A stretch of 34,493 bases of DNA. Source: a virus. Below, in pieces: positions 22,858 to 30,426 of this stretch (positions within the stretch are counted from its first letter, which is position 1; each line of letters begins with the position of its first letter). The stretch lies in the IMG/VR virus record IMGVR_UViG_3300009423_000014, positions 1 to 34,493 of that record, one strand, 5' to 3'. A model generated the notes under the pieces. The model worked only from the letters and a program-made list of their open reading frames with translations, was not told where the DNA came from and searched no databases. The position numbers and the translations under genes were made by a program.

Positions 22858-23043
22858 ATGAATATATTGAAAAAAAGTGAAGATATTTCTGTAATAGTGA
22901 AAGGACACTATGATAGCCCTTTAATAAATAACCTAATCAACTATGAATCTAAGTTAGGTGAAAGACCAACAGAAGTTTTACAAGTTATGCCACTACATAA
23001 TGAAGTAGTACTGGTAGAGTATAGATATACAGATAATGAATAG
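22858..23043 (+). CDS. Small early protein, unknown
   Basis: A 61-residue protein starting MNILKKSEDISVIVKGHYDS with an AGGAAA ribosome site. It ends in a run of beta-prone residues (NEVVLVEYRYTDNE) and overlaps the next gene by eight bases. No family was recognised. Confidence 0.65.
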   Translation: MNILKKSEDISVIVKGHYDSPLINNLINYESKLGERPTEVLQVMPLHNEVVLVEYRYTDNE

Positions 23044-23335
23044 ACTAGATGATAGACAATACCAGAAACAGCACTACAAGGAAGAATTATTCAAGGCTAT
23101 AGGATACACTAAGATAATGTCCTTTCTAGAGGCCACCAGAGAACTAGGTGCAGATGTTATATGTATTGATGTAACACACTATGGCTTTACTGGAGATGAT
23201 ATACCAGCTTGTATATACGCCTTAAAGGGTAAGAAACTGCTAGGAGCTATATCTAAATCAGGTATGAAGATAGTAGATGGTTATGAGAGTTGCTTCCAGA
23301 GTAAGGGTAGGAAGTTTTTAACGTTAGATATTTAG
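23036..23335 (+). CDS. Small early protein, unknown
   Basis: A 99-residue protein, helical at first (QYQKQHYKEELFKAIGYTK) then with ADVICIDVTHYGFTGDDIPA. It overlaps the gene before it by eight bases, so translation may be coupled. No motif or family was recognised. Confidence 0.68.
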   Translation: MNRLDDRQYQKQHYKEELFKAIGYTKIMSFLEATRELGADVICIDVTHYGFTGDDIPACIYALKGKKLLGAISKSGMKIVDGYESCFQSKGRKFLTLDI

Positions 23336-23343
23336 AGGTTAAT

Positions 23344-23901
23344 ATGAATAAAGCAGATTATATAGCACTTGCGGCTGATTTAGAAAAACATAAAGATTTA
23401 ATAGAGGCAGATCATGATTTAAGTTGTTTAAGATCAGTTAAAGATAAGATATTCAAGTTTGAGCTTATTGAAGATTATGGTTGGGTAATACCTGAATATG
23501 TTAATGCAAATCCTCGTTGGTTTAAGATTAATGATGAGATCAGTGCTGGTAGTTATGGAGGGGATACCCAGAGAACAATCTCTTGGGAAGATGATCATAA
23601 AGACCCACAAGGAGAGTTCCTATTGCAAGTTTGTTTCTCAACAGGAGCATATTTCTTTGGAGATGCTTATGATACGGAATTCTTTAAGAAGTTCTTTTCA
23701 GAGTTAGAGAGATATAAACCTAAATTTAAAGATAGTCATAATCATGCACTGTACTTTTCTAAAGAAGAGGCTGGAGTCTTACTTCAAGATTATGATAATA
23801 TAATAAACAAATATAAGAAGCTCTACAGAGAAGAGGAAGATAAACGTAGGGCTAAAGTGTTGCGAGAAGAATTAAGAAAGTTGGAGAGTAATAATGTTTA
23901 A
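23344..23901 (+). CDS. Unknown early protein with C-terminal coiled coil
   Basis: A 185-residue acidic protein. The middle contains NPRWFKINDEISAGSYGGD and FLLQVCFSTGAYFFGDAYD, a probable mixed alpha/beta domain. Residues about 150-183 are a charged helix (YKKLYREEEDKRRAKVLREE) likely to form a coiled coil. The ATG is preceded by TAGAGG. Neighbours are small unknown genes and give no functional hint. Confidence 0.72.
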   Translation: MNKADYIALAADLEKHKDLIEADHDLSCLRSVKDKIFKFELIEDYGWVIPEYVNANPRWFKINDEISAGSYGGDTQRTISWEDDHKDPQGEFLLQVCFSTGAYFFGDAYDTEFFKKFFSELERYKPKFKDSHNHALYFSKEEAGVLLQDYDNIINKYKKLYREEEDKRRAKVLREELRKLESNNV

Positions 23902-23915
23902 ACAGGAGGTTTATA

Positions 23916-24212
23916 ATGCCCCAAGTAGTTACAGATGAATATTTAGCTACAGCTCTTAGACAGGCTGCTAATAAACTGGATAAGCAACGGTTAGAAATAG
24001 ATGCACTAAAAGGCTACACTAACCCCTTAAACGATAATATAACAATATATGATTTCATTCCTCTTATTCGTAAATCTAAAACTAATGAACAGTTGAAGTT
24101 AATAGTTGATCTAGTGGATGATATACACAATACAGATAATAGTTTAATAGTAGAAGAGGATTGGCTATTATTGTCGAGATTAGTGCAAAGTAATAAACAC
24201 AAAGAAGATTAA
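23916..24212 (+). CDS. Small helical early protein, unknown
   Basis: A 98-residue protein with a strong AGGAGG ribosome site seven bases before the ATG. It has an N-terminal helix with heptad pattern (LATALRQAANKLDKQRLEID), a short link, and FIPLIRKSKTNEQLKLIVDL. No family was recognised. It is separated by 69 bases from the next HNH gene. Confidence 0.7.
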   Translation: MPQVVTDEYLATALRQAANKLDKQRLEIDALKGYTNPLNDNITIYDFIPLIRKSKTNEQLKLIVDLVDDIHNTDNSLIVEEDWLLLSRLVQSNKHKED

Positions 24213-24281
24213 CATAACATTATCAATTACATCTAATAATGATGTGGGAGATTTAATTAAATAATAAGATAAGGAATTAGA

Positions 24282-24962
24282 GTGGTAAATAAAGTAAGAT
24301 GTCAAACACCAAAGAAAGGGGACAGGTTCGGGAGAATATCTTTACTAGAGAGGTCAAAGAGTGACGATAATGGTAACTCTAGGTGGTTATGTAGATGTGA
24401 CTGTGGTAATGAAAAAGTAATATATTTATTCAGTCTTAGAAATAAAAACACTAGAAGTTGTGGATGTCTACTCAAGGAGAGGACTAAAGAGACTCACACT
24501 ACCCATGGAAAATCCTCCCATGTGCTATATAGAGTTTGGGAAAGTATTAAGCAAAGGTGTAACAACAGTAAGAACACGAATTACCATACTTATGGAGGAA
24601 GAGGTATTATCATTTGTCCTGCGTGGGAGAGTAGTTTTGAAAAGTTTCTACAGGACGTGGAAGGAGATTATAAGGAAGGTTTAGAATTAGACCGTATTGA
24701 TAACAATAAGGGGTACTCTAAAGAGAATTGTAGGTGGGTAACTCATCAGCAGAATATGTTTAACAAAAGAGGTCATAGTTACTCTGAGAATGGCAGTAAG
24801 TACAAAGGTGTCTTTCCTAATGGGAATAACTACATGGCTAAAATAAAAAAGAAATATTTAGGTACTTTCCCATCAGAAATTGAAGCTGCCTTGGCTTATG
24901 ATAAAGAGGCTGTAGCAGAGTATGGGGAATACGCATTTTTAAATTTTAAGGAAAGTAAATGA
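24282..24962 (+). CDS. HNH endonuclease with AP2 domain, coupled to nrdA
   Basis: A 226-residue homologue of the endonuclease at 22128. It has the Cys-rich knuckle (WLCRCDCG and SCGCL), VWESIKQRCNN, YGGRGIIICPAW, the core LELDRIDNNKGYSKENCRW and a C-terminal AP2-like domain (GSKYKGVFPNGNNYMAKIKK, GTFPSEIEAALAYDKEA). The start is GTG at 24282 with AAGGA eight bases before it. Its stop overlaps the nrdA start by four bases (ATGA), so reductase translation may depend on it. Placement directly before a conserved nucleotide metabolism gene is typical of homing endonucleases. Confidence 0.87.
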   Translation: MVNKVRCQTPKKGDRFGRISLLERSKSDDNGNSRWLCRCDCGNEKVIYLFSLRNKNTRSCGCLLKERTKETHTTHGKSSHVLYRVWESIKQRCNNSKNTNYHTYGGRGIIICPAWESSFEKFLQDVEGDYKEGLELDRIDNNKGYSKENCRWVTHQQNMFNKRGHSYSENGSKYKGVFPNGNNYMAKIKKKYLGTFPSEIEAALAYDKEAVAEYGEYAFLNFKESK

Positions 24963-27229
24963 TCAAAGTAGTAATCAAGCGTGATGGTACAAAAGAAGAT
25001 TTCGATGCAACTAAATTGAATAAGTGGGGAGAGTGGGCTTCACAGAAGTTAAAACGAGTGGATTGGCCTACAGTGGTTATGGATGCAGTATCTATATCGC
25101 CAGTAGAGTGCGAATCTACTAAACTACAAGCTAATCTAATTAGAGCTTGTTTAGATCAAGATTCATGGGAATACAACAAGATGGCAGGTAGATTACTATC
25201 TGTGATGATGGTTAAAGAAGTGTTTGGTAGTTCAGCACATCCACATTTGGAGGCAGTACATACTCAATTGTTAGATAAAGGCTTGATGTGTAAACTGGAC
25301 TATACACATCAAGAATACGAAGAATTAAATAATCACATTGATCACACCAAAGATCAACAAGCGGCTTACTTCGAGATTACACAGACTAGAGATAAATATG
25401 CTCTACGGGACTCTGTAACAGGACAAGTGTTTGAGACTCAGCAGTTTACATATATGCGGATGGCAATGGCCTTAGCCGAGAGTAGATTCAAAGACGAAGA
25501 AAAGGTACAACATGCTAAAGATTGGTACGATGTATTTAGTAATAACTTATTGAATGCACCTACACCTAATTTCATTAATTTAGGAACTAATCTTAATGGT
25601 TATGCAAGTTGCGCTATTTATACTACAAATGATAGTGCTAAGTCTCTAGCCATAGGAGATCACATAGCATACACTATGACTTGTATGAGTGCTGGGATGG
25701 GTGGTATGGTGAAAACCCGTTCAGAAGGTTCTCCTATTCGTAATGGCGCAGTCAAGCATAGTGGAAAGTTACCATACTATAGGTCTTTAGTGGGGGCTAT
25801 TAATGCCAATAAGCAAGCTGGACGTGGAGGAGCATGTACTACTTATTATAACGCTTTTGATCCTCAAGTAGAAACTATTATGCGTTTGAAGAATCAACGC
25901 TCTACTGATTCCAAAAAGATTAGAGGATTAGATTACGCTTTCTGCCAGAATAAACTATTTGCGCGTAAGGCTGCAATGAATGAAGATATTGCTGTATTTG
26001 ATTGCTACTCCGAGCCAGAACTGTTTGAAGCAATGTATGGTAAAGATCCCTTAGTCTTTGAAAGTATGTATGAAGAATATGTAAATAATCATGCTAAAGT
26101 AAAGAAATTTATTAATGCACGTAGCCTATTACTACAAGCGTTTGATGAAGCATTTGAAACAGGTCGTCATTATTTATTCCAAATAGACGAAGCTAATCGT
26201 CACAATCCTTTTAAAGAGAGTGTATACAGTAGTAATCTATGCCTAGAGTATATCAGCCCTACTAAGGGTTATGATGATATGAGAGATCTATACTCTATAG
26301 AAGATCATGGTAGAGGTGAAATTGGCTTATGCTCTCTTGCAGCTATTAATGTAGCTAATATAAGGAATGATGCAGAGTATAAGAAAGTAGCTTACTTAGC
26401 CTTACTTATGATTGATATCTGTATCCATAAAAATGAGTGGAGTTTACCGCATTTAGGAGTAACTGCTTTATCTAGACTAAACGCTGGTGTAGGTATGGTA
26501 GGATTAGCTCACTTGATGGCTAAGGAAGATAAGAAATATTCTTCCCAAGAAGGTAGAGACTTTGTACATGAACTAGCTGAAACACATGCTTGGCACTTAT
26601 ATAATGCCTCTCTGGAGCTAGGTAAAAAGTATGGAAATGCACCTTGGATGCACAAGACGCTGTGGCCTGATGGTTGGTTGCCTTTAGATACTTATAATAA
26701 AAATGTAGATAGTGTTGTAACAGTAGATAATAAACGAGATTGGGAAGGATTACGTCAACAGATTATTGATAATAAAGGTGTACGGTTTAGTATCTGTATT
26801 AACTTTATGCCAGCAGAGACCTCCTCTAAGGCATCTGGAACTACTAATGCTATCTATCCTATTAGGGAGTTAACACTAAAGAAATCTGACAATGGTTCTA
26901 ATACTAACTGGGCTGCTCCAGACGGAGAGAAGTTAAAAGACAAATATGAATTTGCTTGGGATATCCCAGTTAAAAGAATGATTGATATCTATTCTATCTT
27001 ACAGAAGTGGTGCGATCAATCTATTTCTGCTGACTTCTATAAGAAGGTGGAACTAAGTAAGATACCATCTGATGAACTTATTGACGAGTATTTATACAGT
27101 GTTAAAATGGGAATGAAGACACGTTACTACTATAATAGTATGACAAGTAAGAAAGTTAAGTATGATGAAACAGAAGATGTATTAGACGATGATTCAGGAG
27201 AATGTGAAGATGGGGTATGTAAGCTGTGA
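24959..27229 (+). CDS. nrdA: Class I ribonucleotide reductase, large subunit
   Basis: A 756-residue alpha subunit, near the usual NrdA length. It makes deoxynucleotides for phage replication. An ATP-cone is present at the N-terminus (MIKVVIKRDGTKEDFDATKL). Active-site parts are SCAIYTT (Cys 218), SSNLCLEY (Asn 426, Cys 428, Glu 430), GLCSL (Cys 458), the phosphate loop MPAETSSKASGTTNAI, and the electron-transfer tyrosines in TRYYYNS. The C-terminal pair C-x4-C (Cys 749 and 754, EDGVCKL end) needed for re-reduction by thioredoxin or glutaredoxin is intact. It shares four bases with the HNH gene before it and with nrdB after it. Confidence 0.96.
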   Translation: MIKVVIKRDGTKEDFDATKLNKWGEWASQKLKRVDWPTVVMDAVSISPVECESTKLQANLIRACLDQDSWEYNKMAGRLLSVMMVKEVFGSSAHPHLEAVHTQLLDKGLMCKLDYTHQEYEELNNHIDHTKDQQAAYFEITQTRDKYALRDSVTGQVFETQQFTYMRMAMALAESRFKDEEKVQHAKDWYDVFSNNLLNAPTPNFINLGTNLNGYASCAIYTTNDSAKSLAIGDHIAYTMTCMSAGMGGMVKTRSEGSPIRNGAVKHSGKLPYYRSLVGAINANKQAGRGGACTTYYNAFDPQVETIMRLKNQRSTDSKKIRGLDYAFCQNKLFARKAAMNEDIAVFDCYSEPELFEAMYGKDPLVFESMYEEYVNNHAKVKKFINARSLLLQAFDEAFETGRHYLFQIDEANRHNPFKESVYSSNLCLEYISPTKGYDDMRDLYSIEDHGRGEIGLCSLAAINVANIRNDAEYKKVAYLALLMIDICIHKNEWSLPHLGVTALSRLNAGVGMVGLAHLMAKEDKKYSSQEGRDFVHELAETHAWHLYNASLELGKKYGNAPWMHKTLWPDGWLPLDTYNKNVDSVVTVDNKRDWEGLRQQIIDNKGVRFSICINFMPAETSSKASGTTNAIYPIRELTLKKSDNGSNTNWAAPDGEKLKDKYEFAWDIPVKRMIDIYSILQKWCDQSISADFYKKVELSKIPSDELIDEYLYSVKMGMKTRYYYNSMTSKKVKYDETEDVLDDDSGECEDGVCKL

Positions 27230-28329
27230 TACCTAGTAAGATATTAAATACAACTAAGACGGATTATGAAAGTAATCCTGTCTTCTTAGGAGAACAAGAT
27301 CAGGGACTATTTGATACTATACATAAAAATCATCCTAATATTTGGGGGTTCTATAAAGAGATTCGTAGCCTAGATTGGAGTGAAGATGAGTTTGATTTCT
27401 CATCTTGCAATCTCATGTTTAAGCAGTGTCCAGATGATATTAGAGATAAAATGATAAAGACGTTAAGTTGGCAATGGGAAGCAGATACAGTGGCTAGTAG
27501 ACAACTATTTGCTATCCTAGCACCATTTGTAACGTCAGATGAGATGACAGCTTACTTGTTACGTGTTTGTGAGAATGAAGTGGTACATGCTGCTACTTAC
27601 TCTGAAATAGTTAGAATGTCTTTTGATAAGCCAGAAGAAGTATTGCAAGATATATTAAGTATTAATGAATCTCTACAACGTCTTGAAACAGTAGGTAAGG
27701 TGTTTGAAGATACACGTATCAAAGGACTTAGATATGCACTAGGAGAGTTAGAGAATACTCAGGATCTATATAACACAGTGTTTAAGTTTTGTGTTACTAT
27801 GTATGCATTAGAAGCTATCCAATTTATGAGTAGTTTTGCTATTACATTTGCTATATGTGAAGCAGGTATGTTTCAACCTATTGGTAAGGCAGTACAAAAG
27901 ATTGCTCAAGATGAATATGAAGTCCATAAAGAGTTCTGGAAAGATTTAGTTAAACAAGAACTTAAAACCAAACGTGGTGAAATAGCTCTTGAACAATGTA
28001 GAGACGAAGTAGAGATTATCTTAAATGAGATTGTAGATTCTGAACACTTGTGGCTAAAAGAAGGTATGTTTAAGGATGGTAAAGAGTTAGCAGGTGTGAA
28101 TGAGGAGTTATGTGGTAAGTGGACTTTATTTAATGCTAAACCTGTGTATAGGTCATTAGGTATTAAATCTAAATACACTATGCCAGTTAAGAACCCATTA
28201 AAGTTCATGGAACATTGGTTAGATATATCTAAGACTCAACCAGCACCTCAAGAAGAAGATGTAGCGGCATATAAAGTAGGTATGATTAAACGTACAGATG
28301 AAAATAAGACATTCTTAGTTGACTTCTAA
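27226..28329 (+). CDS. nrdB: Class I ribonucleotide reductase, small subunit
   Basis: A 367-residue beta subunit that holds the di-metal tyrosyl radical site. The first ligands are Asp 87 (WEADTVASR), Glu 118 and His 121 with radical Tyr 125 (ENEVVHAATY), then Glu 196 (ALEAIQF). The last ligand motif is QDEYEVH (Glu 230, Glu 232, His 234) in place of the common DExxH spacing, so either glutamate could be the ligand. The start is GTG at 27226, four bases inside nrdA. It is followed by a structured non-coding stretch and no clear terminator. Confidence 0.94.
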   Translation: MIPSKILNTTKTDYESNPVFLGEQDQGLFDTIHKNHPNIWGFYKEIRSLDWSEDEFDFSSCNLMFKQCPDDIRDKMIKTLSWQWEADTVASRQLFAILAPFVTSDEMTAYLLRVCENEVVHAATYSEIVRMSFDKPEEVLQDILSINESLQRLETVGKVFEDTRIKGLRYALGELENTQDLYNTVFKFCVTMYALEAIQFMSSFAITFAICEAGMFQPIGKAVQKIAQDEYEVHKEFWKDLVKQELKTKRGEIALEQCRDEVEIILNEIVDSEHLWLKEGMFKDGKELAGVNEELCGKWTLFNAKPVYRSLGIKSKYTMPVKNPLKFMEHWLDISKTQPAPQEEDVAAYKVGMIKRTDENKTFLVDF

Positions 28330-28367
28330 ATATAATCATGATACCATATAAAAGTTAAAAGAATAAA

Positions 28368-28440
28368 CATAATAGTTCCGTAAGGATAATAAATAAGCAT
28401 TGCGGGTTCGCGGTGGACTATTATGTTCTAATTAAATAGA
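28368..28440 (+). ncRNA. Hairpin element A after nrdB
   Basis: CATAATAG plus TCC (28368-28379, one bulge) pairs with GGACTATTATG (28415-28425), an 11-bp closing stem. Inside, ATTGCG/CGCGGT with GGTT loop (28399-28414) forms a second stem. It ends with TTCTAATTAAATAGA (28426-28440), repeated at 29271-29285. It lies about 40 bases after the nrdB stop. It could be a 3' structure of the nrd transcript or an independent RNA. Confidence 0.45.
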
Positions 28441-28448
28441 ATAAAGTG

Positions 28449-28477
28449 TTGCAATTAGATATTAGTTGTGGTACTAT
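28449..28477 (+). promoter_or_regulatory. Sigma70-type promoter after nrdB
   Basis: TTGCAA (28449-28454), a 17-base spacer and TACTAT (28472-28477). Expected start is near 28484, the first base of hairpin element C. Confidence 0.6.
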
Positions 28478-28483
28478 ATAAGA

Positions 28484-28539
28484 ATAACGCTGGTAACACA
28501 GGCTGCGCCCTTTGCAGTCCTTGTGTTTACCCTTGTTAT
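28484..28539 (+). ncRNA. 5' leader hairpin (element C)
   Basis: ATAAC (28484-28488) pairs with GTTAT (28535-28539) and encloses a long hairpin: GGTAA and CACAGG then CTGC on the left (28492-28506) against GCAG, CC and TGTG, TTACC on the right (28514-28531), about 15 pairs with three single-base bulges and a 7-base loop. It begins at the predicted start of transcription, so it may protect the mRNA 5' end or regulate the gene at 28576. Confidence 0.5.
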
Positions 28540-28575
28540 AAACAAATTAATTAAATTAAATTAAAGGTGAATAAA

Positions 28576-28764
28576 ATGGATAGTAAAGAATTAATAGCAA
28601 AAAGTTTTCTAAGTGATTTATGGAATGGCAATACTTGCGTTGTACTACCGTCAGATTTTGATATTAATTATTTAGTTAGTTTTGGACGCGAATTATATGG
28701 CGAGCAACTTCTTGATAAATTTCCTTGGCTTCCGACTCTGAAAACTCAACACCAGCAGCTTTAG
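28576..28764 (+). CDS. Small protein, unknown
   Basis: A 62-residue frame starting at ATG 28576 with AAAGGTG upstream, beginning MDSKELIAKSFLSDLWNGNT. An upstream in-frame GTG at 28567 overlaps the ribosome site and is unlikely to be the start. The last 30 codons lie opposite a minus-strand gene (28676-28894), which is unusual in such a compact genome. The two may really overlap convergently, or one of them is not translated at full length. Confidence 0.5.
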   Translation: MDSKELIAKSFLSDLWNGNTCVVLPSDFDINYLVSFGRELYGEQLLDKFPWLPTLKTQHQQL

Positions 28765-28894
28765 GTGATTTATACCTAGGAATGAATACACCATTATCAA
28801 TCTCCACATCGTCAAAGTACATCCAGTCTTGATATTTAGGATGACTTTTTAATACAAGATTAAGAGACTTTTGAATTTCAGATTGCAATGACAT
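28676..28894 (-). CDS. Small minus-strand protein, unknown
   Basis: A 72-residue protein with a strong AGGAGGG ribosome site four to five bases before the ATG. It starts MSLQSEIQKSLNLVLKSHPK, has WMYFDDVEIDNGVFIPRYKS and a C-terminal charged helix (SESEAKEIYQEVARHIIRVQ). Good ribosome binding and protein-like composition argue for a real gene although it runs against the surrounding block. It follows the 31-residue gene at 28968 in the same direction. Confidence 0.65.
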   Translation of the reverse strand: MSLQSEIQKSLNLVLKSHPKYQDWMYFDDVEIDNGVFIPRYKSPKAAGVEFSESEAKEIYQEVARHIIRVQN

Positions 28895-28967
28895 AACTCC
28901 CTCCTAGGGATTATTAAAGAATTATTATTGTACTTGTAAAAGGGAGGAGACACTAGCCACTATCTAG

Positions 28968-29063
28968 TTAAGCAGGATTAGAACGCCAATGAGAACATAC
29001 GAACTCCCAGCGACCAAACCTGTAACGTGGATAGGCATGAACAAAGACCACTTTGTTGTTCAT
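28968..29063 (-). CDS. 31-residue microprotein (RYRFGRWE type)
   Basis: An ATG at 29063 with AAGGAG seven bases upstream opens a 31-codon frame. The product begins MNNKVVFVHAYPRYRFGRWE and continues FVCSHWRSNPA. I recall similar very small proteins with the RFGRWE core in other tailed phages, function unknown to me. The family memory has not been searched. It forms a two-gene minus-strand island with the 72-residue gene. Confidence 0.6.
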   Translation of the reverse strand: MNNKVVFVHAYPRYRFGRWEFVCSHWRSNPA

Positions 29064-29215
29064 AAGCCAACTCCTTAGTTAGACTCATTGTGGGAATGAG
29101 CAACCCTAGTACATTATGCACCTCTTCATTTGCATTCTGTATAAGGAAAAACTGAGGCTAGGTCTCCAAACTTTTACACTTACAATTTTATAGCACCTGA
29201 TGGTTAGGTGTGTTT

Positions 29216-29286
29216 ATAACAGCCTGTTCAGGGGCGTTGTAGTTTAACGTCCTTTGTAACGGGTTTGTTATTCTAATTAAATAGAG
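29216..29286 (+). ncRNA. Hairpin element B before the endolysin gene
   Basis: ATAACA (29216-29221) pairs with TGTTAT (29266-29271), enclosing CCT/AGG (29223-29232) and a 7-bp stem GGGCGTT/AACGTCC with a 7-base loop (29232-29252). It ends with TTCTAATTAAATAGA (29271-29285), the same 15 bases as in element A. It lies directly before the endolysin start, so it may be part of its leader. No promoter was convincing between 29064 and 29215. Confidence 0.45.
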
Positions 29287-29294
29287 GATTAATA

Positions 29295-29723
29295 ATGTAT
29301 AAACTAAGTAAACGCTCCCACCAAAACCTGATAGGTGTACATCCTGATTTAGAGGCTGTAATAGAACGTGCTATCCAGATTACACCTATAGACTTTGGTG
29401 TTAGTGAAGGTGTACGCATAGTGGAACGTCAGAAACAGTTAGTTGCAGAAGGTAAGTCTACTACTATGAATAGTAAGCATATTCCTAAAGAGATGTACTA
29501 CCACGATGGTATGTCTGGAGGAAAAGGTAAATGGGGAGCTGCTGTAGACTTATTCGTATTAGTTGATGGTAAGGTGACATGGGAACACAAGCATTTTCGC
29601 AAGGCTATACAGGCTGTATTCACAGCAGCTATCGAACTAGGTGTTCAAGTAGAAGCTGGAGCATTATGGCGCGACTTCTTAGACTCTCCACATATACAAT
29701 TGAATATGGAATATTATGAATAA
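29295..29723 (+). CDS. Endolysin, M15 L-Ala-D-Glu peptidase (T5 Lys-like)
   Basis: A 142-residue single-domain peptidase of the VanY/M15 zinc family. The N-terminus KLSKRSHQNLIGVHPDL is the usual first helix. Zinc ligands are His 62 (NSKHIP), Asp 85 (GAAVDLF) and His 133 (SPHIQL), with VSEGVRIVERQKQLVAEGKS before them. This matches phage T5 Lys, which cuts the L-Ala-D-Glu bond of peptidoglycan. Length fits the family. There is no signal peptide, so a holin would be needed for access to the cell wall, but none is adjacent. GAGG lies seven bases before the ATG. Confidence 0.9.
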   Translation: MYKLSKRSHQNLIGVHPDLEAVIERAIQITPIDFGVSEGVRIVERQKQLVAEGKSTTMNSKHIPKEMYYHDGMSGGKGKWGAAVDLFVLVDGKVTWEHKHFRKAIQAVFTAAIELGVQVEAGALWRDFLDSPHIQLNMEYYE

Positions 29724-29994
29724 TTTATTCGACACCACGATAAACGTAACTACTACAGTGCTAGATCATCAAACTATTCAATCTAGGATAGGGGAAATGA
29801 GTGATCAATTAATTAGCTTACAGGAGAAGCAAGTTAAAGATGCACTGAGAAGTCTTGGTTACTTGTCTCCTGAGTTGACCTTACAAGTAATAAAGTTACT
29901 GGAATGTTTACAATCAGCTCTACCTAGTGGAGACCCTACATGGGACAAGAAGGCGATATCCTTATTGGATAAAATAAGAGGACAGGCATTATGA
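29716..29994 (+). CDS. Small helical protein downstream of the endolysin
   Basis: A 92-residue protein overlapping the endolysin by eight bases and the next gene by four. It is helical (TIQSRIGEMSDQLISLQEKQ, LTLQVIKLLECLQSALPSG), with no membrane segment, so it does not look like a holin or spanin. The family is unknown. Confidence 0.7.
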   Translation: MNNLFDTTINVTTTVLDHQTIQSRIGEMSDQLISLQEKQVKDALRSLGYLSPELTLQVIKLLECLQSALPSGDPTWDKKAISLLDKIRGQAL

Positions 29995-30206
29995 ACAACC
30001 TCAGCTACACTAACATAAGACATTTACTTTTTAATCTACGACCTACTATTTATAAAGCTGTGTTTAGAGAGCTAGGCTATTCTATCACTAAAGAAGATAG
30101 AAGCAGTATGAGTGCTTTATCCTACTACGAGAATAGTCTATTAGAGATATGGAAGAGTAAGCAAGATAAGTTATTAGTATTAATGAGAGATAGGGACGTA
30201 TTATGA
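29991..30206 (+). CDS. Small basic protein, unknown
   Basis: A 71-residue protein coupled to its upstream neighbour by a four-base overlap. It contains HLLFNLRPTIYKAVFRELGY and a helical end (EIWKSKQDKLLVLMRDRDVL). No family was recognised. Confidence 0.65.
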   Translation: MNNLSYTNIRHLLFNLRPTIYKAVFRELGYSITKEDRSSMSALSYYENSLLEIWKSKQDKLLVLMRDRDVL

Positions 30207-30248
30207 ATAATGTTGGCCCTAAGTTGTATTAATAGTGGGAAGCGTATT

Positions 30249-30416
30249 ATGACTGATTTAACACCAGCTATAGAGATAAGGGATCACATTAATAAAGCAC
30301 TTGATATAATAGAGTATGCTATAAAAGTAGATCCTTATCATGTAGATTACTATGTAGGATTGAAAGAAGAATTACTACTAGCAGATAATACTATATCATT
30401 TTGTATAAACGATTAA
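30249..30416 (+). CDS. Small helical protein, unknown
   Basis: A 55-residue frame. I choose ATG 30249 (MTDLTPAIEIRDHINKALDI) because GGGAAG lies upstream and the protein becomes normal from there. The 13 codons before it look unlike a protein start. Largely helical, no family recognised. Confidence 0.6.
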   Translation: MTDLTPAIEIRDHINKALDIIEYAIKVDPYHVDYYVGLKEELLLADNTISFCIND

Positions 30417-30426
30417 AGGATAGGTT

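Noticed and set aside
27906-28208. Minus-strand ORF of 100 codons inside nrdB
   Set aside because: Complete overlap with the conserved NrdB frame and Ser-rich shadow composition.
28398-28415. T-arm-like hairpin with GGGTTCG after nrdB, checked as a tRNA
   Set aside because: No anticodon arm, acceptor stem or CCA end could be placed around it.
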